Assembly: GCF_001680005.1 (NCBI RefSeq)
Contig: NC_033567.1
Location: 2,542,001-2,606,000, forward strand
DNA length: 64,000 nt
DNA from: Plasmodium coatneyi
Taxonomy: Eukaryota; Apicomplexa; Aconoidasida; Haemosporida; Plasmodiidae
Direction: 5' to 3'
How positions within the stretch are numbered: the stretch's first letter is position 1; each line of letters starts with the position of its first letter. Both the position numbers and the translations under genes were made by a program. The notes under the pieces were generated by a model that saw nothing but the letters and a program-made list of their open reading frames with translations, did no database searches and was not told the DNA's origin. This document shows, piece by piece, positions 22,831-32,742 of the stretch.

Positions 22831-23496
22831 CTTATTTTTCTTTTTACCTTTACTTCCTTTTTTTTTCCTTTTTAAACCTTTTTTTTTTTTTTAAACCTTT
22901 ATTTCCCTTCTTTAGCCTATTTCCTTTTTTTTTTTAGGGAATTTTCTCCTTTTAAAAAGTAAGAATGGAAGAAAAAAAGAGGAAGAATGGAAGAATGAAA
23001 AAGAAAGAGTAGAATGGAAAAAAAAAAGAATGTAAGAATGGAAAAAAAGAAAGGAGAAGCATATTGGAATGTACAAAATCATTAACTTTAGGAAGCACAA
23101 GGAAGAAAAATAGGAAAAGGGAAAAAATAGGAAGTAATACAAATGCTGTAGAACAGTATATACATCGTTTCATAATGAAAAAAACCCAATATTATTGTCG
23201 CATTACAGTTCTATTTATATGCCCACATAACAATTATGTCAAAATGTGTTGTGTAATAAATGATGATTTAAATAAAACTCCTTATATACGATGTTTTCTT
23301 CCCTTTCACACTCCTGAAATACTAATGCTAAGTTTAACATCCACAATTTCGGTGCTAAACGATTTTTCTTATGGACCTGCTCATATAGTTTGTTGCTTAG
23401 GTGTTGCTTCTACTACATTACGTGGATGGAACATTATCAGTAGCATGTTCTCATTTCCAGCTTATTGTGTTCCTTCCCTCCATTATTTTTTTATTC

Positions 23497-23560
23497 CCTT
23501 TCCTTTCCTTTCCTTTCCTTTCCTTTCCTTTCCTTTCCTTTCCTTTCCTTTCCTTTCCTT
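23497..23560. repeat. TTTCC pentanucleotide microsatellite
   Basis: About 13 near-perfect units of TTTCC, followed directly by a T-run. Confidence 0.95.
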
Positions 23561-23611
23561 TTTTTTTTTTTCCTCTTTTTTTACTTTCTCCTTATAAAGA
23601 GAAGAAGGAAC

Positions 23612-26043
23612 TTATCTAATATAAGGGACAGAATATTGTGTGTTAGTATCATCATCATCCTCCTCTGTTAAGTCAGGTTCTGAATCTATTGTTGTTGAGC
23701 CAAATGGAGAACTATCTTCCCCATTTCGCATATTCAAGTTTCGTACTAATGATGTTCTTTTTCTTCTATTACTGCTTCTGGGGTAGTTGCTGTTGTTCCT
23801 TCCATCCCTTCCTCCTCCAAAAAGAGAATTACGTATTCCAGAGAAGAAATTGGTATACTAACAATGGAAATAAAAGGCAAGAAGGATGTTCAGGTGGAAG
23901 GGGAGGGTAGACATGCATTATATACATATACATACATATAATATATGTGGACATATATATTTGTATATATAGAGCCATATATGTACATGGTGTAGTCTAT
24001 TCTATTCTATATATTTTTATTTTTTAAGTATGAAATAAGAAGGAAATAATAATAATAAACATTATTATTCTTATTATATGCAATTTCATTTTAATTGTAG
24101 CTTTACCTTATACAATAAGAGGGCAGCCCCTGGTAATCCTATTGCTCCAAGTGCGGAAGGGATAATAGCAGTAAGTGGTGGATCCGATGGATCGCCTGTT
24201 GCTGCTGCAGCAGCTGCGGCAGCCGCTGCCGCTGGAGTACCAGCACCAGCAATACCACCTATACCAGGAATAGCACCTGGAACACCTTGTTCACCTGTGT
24301 GGCCCTTATCACCCTGTTCACCTGTTTCACCCTTATCACCTCGTGGACCCTGTGGACCTGCTGGTCCACGTGCTCCAACTGGACCTACTGAACCGGCTGG
24401 ACCTGCGGGACCCGTTTCACCCCTATCACCTGCTGGAACTAAAAAAAAAAATTAGTAACAAAATGTGAATAATGCAAAATATAATGAAGAATAATACCAA
24501 CCTAGAGTGTTATGCCTACACGGGGCGCGTATATGAGGGTGCAGGTGCTTCCTTCTTTCTTTTTTGTATGTTCTTTCTTCCTTGGTTATGTATATACTTA
24601 CCTGCTACTACACCCGTGGTGGCTCCGGAGGTTCCTTCAGCAGGAGGAGTTTCTTGTTGAGGTTGTTCATTATTCACTGAGAAGTAAATTAGGAGGGGGA
24701 GAAAATAAATTGCGTGTATTCATAATTTATTAAACATAAAAGTGTTGTGGGAGTACCAAACTATGCACCCATTTACATTTCTTTCTTTCATTTCTTCACC
24801 CCTAAATCTTCCTTCCACCAACGACCTAACAACCCACCTACCATCTTCCACCTAACAACCCACCTACCATCTTCCACCTAACAACCCACCTACCATCTTC
24901 CACCTAACAACCCACCTACCATCTTCCACCTAACAACCCACCTACCATCTTCCACCTAACAACCCACCAACCACCCCTAACAAACGTCCTTCCCTTTTAA
25001 CCCTTTAAACTATTTAAACTTTCTTTTTTTCTCCATTTAAAATTTCTTTCTTCCTTTAAATTAAACCTGCAACCTTCCCTTCCTTTATTTTATTTGTCTT
25101 ACCTGCATCCATTCTTGTAAGTTGTGATGATGTTGCTTCAGGGCATGTTAGTTCCTTCGGTTGCGCGAATTCTCCACCTTGGTTATTTTTCTCCTTATCA
25201 AATTTTTCACAATATGGTTCTCCGGCACTTCCTTGGCAAGTTGTACTTAATGCTTGATGTGTTGCCTGGGCTCTACATAAGGACTGCTTATATTCTAAAC
25301 TGATGCAATATGTAGTAAGCTCATCACTGTTCCGCATTTTATTAGAGTCATAATAATAGTCGAACAACGCTTTAGCCTGTGGGAACCTGTCCTTGAAAAT
25401 ATTAGGGTATAAATCCTTGCAGTTACATTTAGAATCGAATTTCTGCAGTTGTTCATAAATTTTCGGCATAACCATTGGGATAGAGGCATTTCCCTTAGAT
25501 GTTTCCTTATTTATTCTATCACCTAACCAATAATAAAATAAGGCAAAACGTTCATCATCGCCCAAGGAAGTGAAATCTCCCCCCCCAGTCCCCTTACATG
25601 CGTAACAATAGTTTTGCACAATTTTATCGATCCAAGTCCACTTCTTTCCATTGTACGAGTGTAATGAATTTTTCATTGCCTCTTCTGCTGTACTCTGCGT
25701 CCACTGTTTTTCGTGGAATGTACAACTCCTTCCAATTCCTTCGTCTAAAGCTTCGTATATTTTTTGTGATGGTTTTTTAAATGGAGCTGGACCCTGCTAA
25801 AATTGTGATTAACAGAAAAGTGGAATGTATGTCTAGAAATGGGTGTTTTCCATATGTGTACGTTCCTTTCCATATTATTATTTACTGCACTATGCACAAA
25901 TTATTATATATACATCATATATATAAATGTCCATGTTGTAAGAAGGAAGTAAAGAAGGAGGAAGGAAAGGGGGTCTAAGGAAGGAAGAAGGAGGAAAGGG
26001 TGAACAGATCCCTTTAGTGTTGTTTCTTACCCTTCCACTCATT
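23612..26043 (-). CDS. KIR: KIR-A: KIR variant antigen with collagen- and elastin-like stalk
   Basis: Five exons on the minus strand: 26043-26032 (MSGR), 25793-25103, 24676-24602, 24438-24107 and 23857-23612. They total 1356 nt in phase and encode 451 residues. Residues 5-234 form the Cys-rich KIR ectodomain, with QNYCYACKG, FALFYYWLGDRI and FDYYYDSNK. Exon 3 is a Gln/Pro/Thr-rich linker. Exon 4 encodes, in order, 16 perfect Gly-X-Y triplets (about 263-310), an elastin-like GVPGAIPGIGGIAG block ending in 11 alanines (about 311-339), and the membrane segment ending LPGAALLLYK (about 345-370). The last exon is the basic, Ser/Thr/Asp-rich cytoplasmic tail. KIRs are exported pir-superfamily proteins believed to reach the infected red-cell surface. 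Unlike the other KIRs here, it has a collagen-like stalk instead of a coiled coil. Codons in this stalk do not follow a single repeated unit, so it is not a simple recent DNA expansion. Confidence 0.92.
24200..24286 (-). other. elastin-like block in KIR-A
   Basis: Encodes 29 residues: GVPGAIPGIGGIAG, then AGTP, then 11 alanines. From memory this matches a tropoelastin segment (hydrophobic domain plus the start of an Ala-rich cross-link domain) with one internal substitution and without the following lysine. It sits between the collagen-like block and the transmembrane segment. Confidence 0.8.
24287..24430 (-). other. collagen-like Gly-X-Y block in KIR-A
   Basis: Encodes 48 residues as 16 uninterrupted Gly-X-Y triplets, starting GDRGETGPAGPAG and containing GARGPAGPQGPRG and DKGETGEQGDKG. 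A 17th triplet (GVP) is shared with the following elastin-like block. Confidence 0.95.
24838..24970. repeat. 26-bp tandem repeat in KIR-A intron
   Basis: Five near-perfect copies of a 26-bp unit containing CATCTTCCACCTAACAAC and then CCACCTAC. They lie in the intron 24677-25102. The repeat is C-rich on the plus strand, which is the template strand for this minus-strand gene, unlike the later intron repeats of KIR-B. Confidence 0.9.
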
Positions 26044-28769
26044 GTTTATGTATACATTCGTTGTGTATATAATAAATTTTTACTGAAAGTTTCTTTCCTT
26101 CCTCATTTATTCATGAAGGGAATGTATATATGTGAGATTTTTCACTTTATATATTCCAAGTTGGCGAGTTCCTCAATGGGAAGTATATATATATATCAAA
26201 ATTTTTTACTACTCCTCCTTCTCCTTTCTTAATAAAGATGCGTAATCCTTTTAACTTTCTTTCAAAGGAATACGATAAAATATACACTACATATATACAC
26301 ATACACATCAAAATCATTACATAATATGTGCACGTATATATAATTTAAGGTAAGAATAGGAACGGGCGTACGAATGAACGAACAAGCAAAGAATAAAAAA
26401 AATAATGGATCGAAGGAATCAAACTCCTCCTTATGTTCAATTTGTGTATCTATGTATTATATTTCTTTGTGCATTGTGTGTATATGCTTGTTCATTTGGA
26501 GCATTCCATTATTATGTACACTTCTCTCCTATTATGTATAATAATAATACGCTTTTTCTATTTGACGAAAAATTTCACATGTACTACATACTTTTATATT
26601 TTATTGTTATGTTTAAAGGGGAGTTAATTGAAAATTGTTAATATTCATAGTGCATAATTCAAACAAAAAAAAAGGAGCACACTCTTCCCTATACCCTTCT
26701 ACCTTTGCGGAATGTGCACATTCGTCTATATGCTCAGGGAAGAGTGCACATTTACAAAATAAATAAGAGGTGTGCAGTACAAATATATATACTCATTTTG
26801 TTCAAAAGAGAGAGAGTGAAAATTCTGTTTCTGTTTGTGTGTACACACACATTCCTTATTTATTCATTCATTCCTTTCTCCTCCTTCCTTCTTTTTTCTT
26901 ATATTATTATTAATTGTGTGAGATGCTTTCATTTTTATATTACTCCCTACCATTGGTACGTGTTATTGTTCCTAAAATATAATTCACCCATTTTTAAAAT
27001 TGAAAATTTAAACTGTGTTATTTGGATTATGGAAATATATTCCACAACCCATTTAAAATTATTGCTAGAATTCTTTTTATACGGTACATATATTTATATT
27101 CTACACAGAGTATTTCACCTTTCCTTTCCCTATACCTATATGGCTCAATAAAGTTCTACACCGAATATATGTATATCGGGGAGAAATATATGTACAACGT
27201 GAACGGATTCAAAATTTATTATTAAAATTTTTTGTCGTGTGTTATGAACAGAAATATGGACACATGTGCCCCATATATACATTAATACTACTAAGGTGCC
27301 TACTTCCGCTTGTTACATATTTCTGCGGTAATAATAATTACCCGGTCCCCATCCTCTTCTCTTCTCTTTATCACAGATTCCTTAATATATTTCAATGCTG
27401 AACTTCTCAGCATGCTGTTGCTGCGCAAAATTTTCCTTCCATCTTCCTTCTTTCTTCAGGAAGGGAATGATTCATCCCTTCCTTCAGGAAGGAGAAGGAG
27501 TGTTGTTCCCCATGGGAAGGTAATGTTCCCTTCCTTTCCTTCCCTTAGGGGAAATTATCCCTTTCTTGTGTAAAGTACCTCTCCCTTTCCCTTTCCTTCA
27601 GGAAAGCAATGTTGTTCCCTTCCCTTCAGGAAGGAAGGTTTTTTCTTCCTTCCTCCAAAAAGGTTACTTCCTTCCACCCCTAATAACATCCCTTTCCTTC
27701 CCTTCCTTAGACCCTCCTTCTCTTCCTTCCTTAGAACTTCCTTCCTTTCCTCCTCCTTAGACCCTTCCTTCCACCCCCTAACACAACCTTCTTTCCACCC
27801 CTAACAACCTTCATTCTACCACCTAACAACCTTCCTTCCAACCTATTACCCCTAACAACCTTCCTTCCAACCTATTACCCCTAACAACCTTCCTTCCAAC
27901 CTACTACCCCTAACAACCTTCCTTCCACCTACCACTACTAACAGAACCTTCCTTCCACCAACCACCATAACACCTAACAACCTTACCTTCCACCTACCAC
28001 CACCACTATCATCCTTTCTTCTAACAACACCCCTAACAACCTTCCTACCACCACCCACCTAACAACGTTCCTTCCACCTACGAACAACCACCTAACAACC
28101 ATCCTTCCACCAAACAAGCTTCCTTCGACCTACCACCGACCGAACAATCTTCTTTCCACGAACCACCACACTAACACAAACTTCCTTCCACCACACCACC
28201 TAACAACGTTCCTTCATTCCTCCACCTTAGACTCTTTCTTCTCTTAACCCCGTCCTTATTTTCTCCATAGACCCCTTCCTTTCCTTCCTTCCCTTCCCTT
28301 CCTTCTTTAGACCCTACTTCCTTCCCTCCTTCGACCCTCCTTCCTTTCCTCCCTAGGCCTCTCCTTTCCTTCCTTTCTTAGACGCTCCTTCCTCTTCCTT
28401 AGATCCTTCCTTTCCCTCTTTGCTTCTTTCCTTCTTATTCCTTCATTCCTTCCTTCTTTTCTTCTTATTCCTTCTTTTTTTTTCTTTTCCAGAAGATGTT
28501 GTCTTTATAATTCTTTTCTCTGTTTGTGTTTTTTTTTTTTCTTAAAAGGAATATAAAAAAGGAAAGAAAAATTAGAAATATTAGAAAAAAAGAGAAAAAC
28601 GAAAAATTAAAAAATAAAGCGAAATAGGAAAGAGAATAACGGAAATAAAAAAAGGAGGAAAGGTCCTATTGTGTCTTTATATATAGTTTTTACACTTTGT
28701 GCGCATACTTTTTTTTATCACCCCCACCGCTCCCCCCTCCCGAGGCGGAGAGGGGGTTAGAGGAACGCA
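26044..28769. other. KIR-A upstream region and KIR-B downstream region
   Basis: 26.04-27.3 kb is AT-rich with many short open frames and GTGCACAT-type motifs that recur upstream of other KIR genes; it is the presumed KIR-A promoter. 27.45-28.45 kb is a C/T-rich tract with CCTAACAACCTTCCTTCCA-type repeats. It looks like a KIR intron but has no flanking KIR exon. No gene is supported. Confidence 0.5.
27770..28215. repeat. C-rich degenerate repeat tract, KIR-intron-like
   Basis: About 15-20 degenerate copies of a unit related to CCCCTAACAACCTTCCTTCC, for example three close copies at about 27,820-27,925. The same unit type is found in the introns of KIR-C and KIR-F (sense strand) and, inverted, in the intron of KIR-B. 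Confidence 0.75.
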
Positions 28770-30966
28770 TTACATGCGACCGTAACCCACATTACGATGA
28801 CCTGCTTCATCATTTGTTCCTGCTCCTGCCCTTCTATTCCTTCTAGGTGGTCTTGTGTATGCGCTAGAACGTAGTGTGGTGGAATTTTCTGCTGTTAAGT
28901 CACCTATTGTTGAGTTATCTGTGGAATATTCAGTGAAGGTCTCTTCCGCAGAAACATCAAAGTTCTGTCCAGCGGATCTTCTCTTCCTTCTGTTGCTTCT
29001 TCTTCCTGTACTATTTCCAGAAGAGTGGTTACCAAACCAAGAAGACCACGGTTTATACTGAAGGGAAGGAAGGTTGGGTTAGGGGTAGTGGAAGGGAAGG
29101 TTGTTAGGGGTAGTAGGGTGGTAGGTGGGTTGTTAGGGGTGGTAGGGTGGTAAGTGGGTTGTTAGGGGTGGTAGGGTGGTAAGTGGGTTGTTAGGGATGG
29201 AAAGAAGGTTGTTAGGGGTGGTCGGTTGAAGGAAGGTTCCTATGGGTATTAGAATGAAGGTGGGTTAGGGTTGTGGTGGTAGGTGGAAGGTTGTTAGGTG
29301 GGTTGTTAGGGGTGGCTGGTAGAAGGAATGTTTGTTAGGGGTCGTTGGTGGAAGGAAGATGATGTTAGGGGTGTTAGAAGGAAGCTTGTTAGGTTGTTGG
29401 TGTAAGGATGGTCGTTAGTGGTGTTGGAATGATGGTCGTTAGGGGTGGAAGGAAGGAGGTCCAAGAAAAGGGGTCGAGGGAAAGGGGTCGAGGGAAAGTG
29501 GTCGAGGGAAAGGGGTCGAGGGAAAGTGGTCGAGGGAAAGTGGTCGAGGGAAAGTGGTCGAGGGAAAGTGGTCGAGGGAAAGTGGTCGAGGGAAAGTGGT
29601 CGAGGGAAAGGGGTCTAAGCAGGGAAGGAAGGAGGGGTCTAAGAAGGGAAGGAAAGAGGGATCTAAGGAGAAGGAAAGAAGGAAGGGTCTATGTAAGGAA
29701 GGTTCTATGTAAGGAAGGTTCTATGCAATGATGGGTTTAAGGAAGGAGAGTCTACGGAAGGAAGGGTCTAAGGAGGAAGGAAGGTTGTTCGGAGTGGTAG
29801 AATGAAGAGATTATATACTATTATTTATATTTTGCAACTATTGTTGTAGTTCTTACCTTATATAGGTAAAATATAACTAAGGGTAATTCCATTAGGGCTA
29901 TGGTACCAAAAGCAGAAGAAAGAGAAGAGGAGGTGTTCGCTTTACTTAATGCATCATTTAATTGGGATCGTGTGGATTGTGTTGCATCCTGTTCAGACGC
30001 TATGTTTTTTTGTAGATATTCTAATTTAGATTGCATTTCTGGCAGTGTCGCCGCATCACAATATGCGCCGTACTTTTTTTCGAATTCTTCACAGTATGCC
30101 TTCTCACTTTGCGTTTCTCTTTCTCTTTGGGCGCAATCATCCTTCACAGCCTTGCATGCCGCACAAATGCCATCCAAATAACTAGACCATTTTCCTTTAC
30201 AATTGGGATCATCTTTCTGTAACTCCTGCTTTACGTAGTTATAATCGTTGTAATAATCGAATATGATTTTCCTATGTTGGAAAGTTGTTTCGTCAGGGTT
30301 ATCGCGGGGAATTTTACATAGCCCTATCCCAGAGGGACTATTTATAGAGTCACAAAGGAGACCTATGTGAGTTCGGAAATTCGCACTTCTCCCTGTACCC
30401 TTAGATATTCTATCCCCTAACCAATAATAAAAAAATTCGCGTGCTGTACATTCGAGTGATTTCTTCTGTCCACTTCCGTATGTTTTGTATATATAGTCGA
30501 GTGCTACCATAGTTTGATGCAGATGCGCCGTAAGATTCCTTTGTGTCAATTGATACTTCTTTATTTCTTTGCCACAATCACTTTGGTCGTCACATTTTAT
30601 TGCCGTGCTCTTTTCTCCTTTTTCGAAGTTATCATAGTAATCCTTATATGAAGGGAAAGTTGTTGGATCTATTGTCTGTAAATATATATAATTCGAAGGC
30701 AGAAGTGGAAGGAGGAGGAGTGTGGAAAGTAGTGAAATATATGTATAAGTGTAAGTTTTTCTATATGTATGTATTTTTTACTCCTTTTTGGGGGGGATAT
30801 TTTTCATTATGATTTTATTATATATATAGGGGAATATTTGTATATATGTGCTTGTCCCTTTTATGTGCTCTTTTGGAGGGGGCAAAAAAAAAGGGGAAAG
30901 AAAAGGAAGGAAAACTTTCCTTCCTTTCTCCTTCAGAAGATTCCTCCTTACATCTACTCCTACCAT
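28770..30966 (-). CDS. KIR: KIR-B: KIR variant antigen
   Basis: Three exons on the minus strand: 30966-30952 (MVGVD), 30675-29857 and 29057-28770. They total 1122 nt in phase and encode 373 residues. The ectodomain starts TIDPTTFPSYKDYYDNF and contains the family motifs CTAREFFYYWLGDRI and HRKIIFDYYNDY plus regularly spaced cysteines. A predicted coiled coil (LPEMQSKLEYLQKNIASEQ onward) precedes the membrane segment GTIALMELPLVIFYLYK. The cytoplasmic exon begins YKPWSSWFGN and ends VGYGRM, a KIR hallmark. Its 5' splice site follows TATAAG, as in the other KIRs. The intron before the last exon holds two tandem-repeat arrays. Confidence 0.93.
29075..29260. repeat. G-rich ~29-bp tandem repeat in KIR-B intron
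   Basis: Three close copies and further degenerate ones of a unit containing GTGGGTTGTTAGGGGTGG and TAGGGTGGTA. Plus strand is G-rich, so the KIR-B sense strand is C-rich. Confidence 0.85.
29464..29612. repeat. 14-bp tandem repeat in KIR-B intron
   Basis: Ten near-perfect copies of GGTCGAGGGAAAGT (some with G for the final T). They lie inside the intron 29058-29856. Confidence 0.95.
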
Positions 30967-32742
30967 GGTTAATATATATGCTTCTATGTATATAATGTGA
31001 GTTTATACTAAAAACTGTTCCTCTATATATATATATTCGAAAAAAAAAAAAAGAGAGGGAAAGAAGTATGAATATTCTGCTTGTTCTATAATGATTGTAA
31101 ATGAGTATGTGTCAAATTTTTGCACTTTTTGCACTCTCTGTGTGTGAAAAACCATACGTACAACATATTACACTTTTATTTTTTTCGAATAATAATAATA
31201 ATAGTGCTATCACACATTACACATATACATATGTGTAGGTATGTGTTGATATATATACATGTATTTACATATATATATATATGTAAATACATGTATAATA
31301 CACATAAATATAAACAAATATATATGTTGGAATAACAAAAATGTAGAGGCAACAAAGTGAAGTCAAAATAAGAAGTCAGAAAAAAGAAGTCAAAAAAAGA
31401 GGTCAAAAAAAAAAAAGAAGAGAAGAGAAGGGAGGATGAAACATACACCTCCTTTTTTTTTTTTTACACACAACGTTCCTTTTATTGATATACTCACTGT
31501 ACTACTCTATTGTATGGTGTACTCTATTATACTGTACTCTATTGTATCGTGTGTTGTTGTGCATAGTTCTTAGAAGAACATTGCATTACATTGTTATATG
31601 TAGGCATGCGCTTCTCACCAGTTATTAACTATATATATTAGAATGGAATTTTCCTCTCCCCCCATACACACACCCTTGAGGTTTATGCTAATTTCATCAT
31701 GTGATATATTGTAAGTTAATGTTTCCCTCTATTATTATTACTATTAGAAAATGAATTATTAAGGAGAATTTTTTCCTTAATGCGTGCACATATATATTGT
31801 ATAGTTCATGCATATATGTGCACAGGGAGAGCACATTTTACCCCTCTTCCACTTCTGGAATAGGTGCACATTCCTTATATAATAACATTTTTTTTTTTGC
31901 ATTATAATACACCCCATTTCTTTCCCTACCTCTCCCCGTTTCTCTACTCAGGACTTGTCAGCAGTAGTAAAAGTTACTTTTCTTTCTTTCATTCCTTTTC
32001 TTTTCTTTTCTTTTCTTTTCTTTTTTCTCTTATAATTATGATACAAACAGCTCGCTTATTTCCGGGGAATGTGCATATATTATGTATACTATGTGAGCTA
32101 CCTCTTTTTTGGTGCACATTACATATTTTTTGCACATGTTGTTAATGTGTACACCTCACTTCTTTCTTTTTTTCTTTTTTTTTAATTTATATACGATTTG
32201 AAAGGGTTGAGTGTGTGGGAGTAGGGTTCAAGGAAGGTAAGATGGGTTAAAATGTATTAGGGTTCAGGGTTTAGGGTTCAAAGGAATGAGGTGTTAGATG
32301 GAGTGGGGAAGGTTCAAAGGAGGGTGTAAGGTGGGTTAAAATGGTTTAGGTTTAAAATGATTTAAAGGGTTAGAATGCTTTAGAGAAGTGGAGAAGAAAG
32401 AACCCAAAGAGTTTTCACATTCTTTTCTTTCTTTCTTTTTGCTGATTTTTTTGCTTAATTCTTCATATATTTTTATCTTAAATTAAATTATATATGTGCA
32501 CATATGGAATGATTTTGATGTACATATGTACAACTTGTTTCCACTATTAGAGGAAGTCAAGAATGTGTAGTGTTTTCACGGAAAGTGCAAAAATTTCAAT
32601 ATTCAAATTCACACTTACCATCATAAAAGAAGCATAGAATTTTTGCACATACATACACTTTCTATGCATAATTGTGTGAACAACACAACTTTTTAAAAGG
32701 AGAAGTTCATTACATATAAAAAAGAGCACATAAACCATAACA
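30967..32742. other. region between divergent KIR-B and KIR-C
   Basis: Contains both KIR promoters. Holds A/T-rich palindromic ATATATGTAAATACATG-type stretches (31.2-31.3 kb), telomere-like heptamers (32.22-32.28 kb) and the upstream part of the KIR-C/KIR-E inverted duplication. No gene supported. Confidence 0.5.
32224..32280 (+). repeat. internal telomere-type heptamers
   Basis: Three perfect consecutive Plasmodium telomere heptamers, GGGTTCA, GGGTTTA and GGGTTCA, at 32,260-32,280. A further GGGTTCA is at 32,224-32,230. Degenerate copies follow to about 32,370. Confidence 0.9.

Larger units (their letters stand above)
21958..23611. other. SICAvar upstream / KIR-A downstream region
   Basis: Polypyrimidine/polypurine DNA that should contain the SICAvar promoter. 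It holds a ~230-bp tandem repeat (22.26-22.83 kb) and a TTTCC microsatellite (23.50-23.56 kb). An open frame at 23,064-23,597 (+) ends inside the microsatellite and is not supported as a gene. Confidence 0.5.

Noticed and set aside
23064..23597. 177-codon plus-strand open frame upstream of SICAvar
   Set aside because: Its C-terminal third is the TTTCC microsatellite read as Phe/Pro/Ser-Leu, and the rest has no recognisable domain or splice structure.
24078..24455. Plus-strand open frame also rich in Gly and Pro
   Set aside because: GGT/CCA-type codons read as Pro/Gly on the complementary strand; the minus-strand exon has matching splice sites, phase and a following membrane segment.
24838..24970. 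Regular direct repeats that could suggest a CRISPR array
   Set aside because: Units are contiguous with no unique spacers, lie in an intron and belong to a eukaryote.
26705..27151. 148-codon plus-strand frame
   Set aside because: AT-rich, Phe/Tyr/Ile-dominated sequence in a KIR promoter region; no domain or splice signals.
29408..29731. 107-codon Gly/Arg/Glu repeat frame on plus strand
   Set aside because: Translation of the 14-bp intronic repeat in KIR-B.
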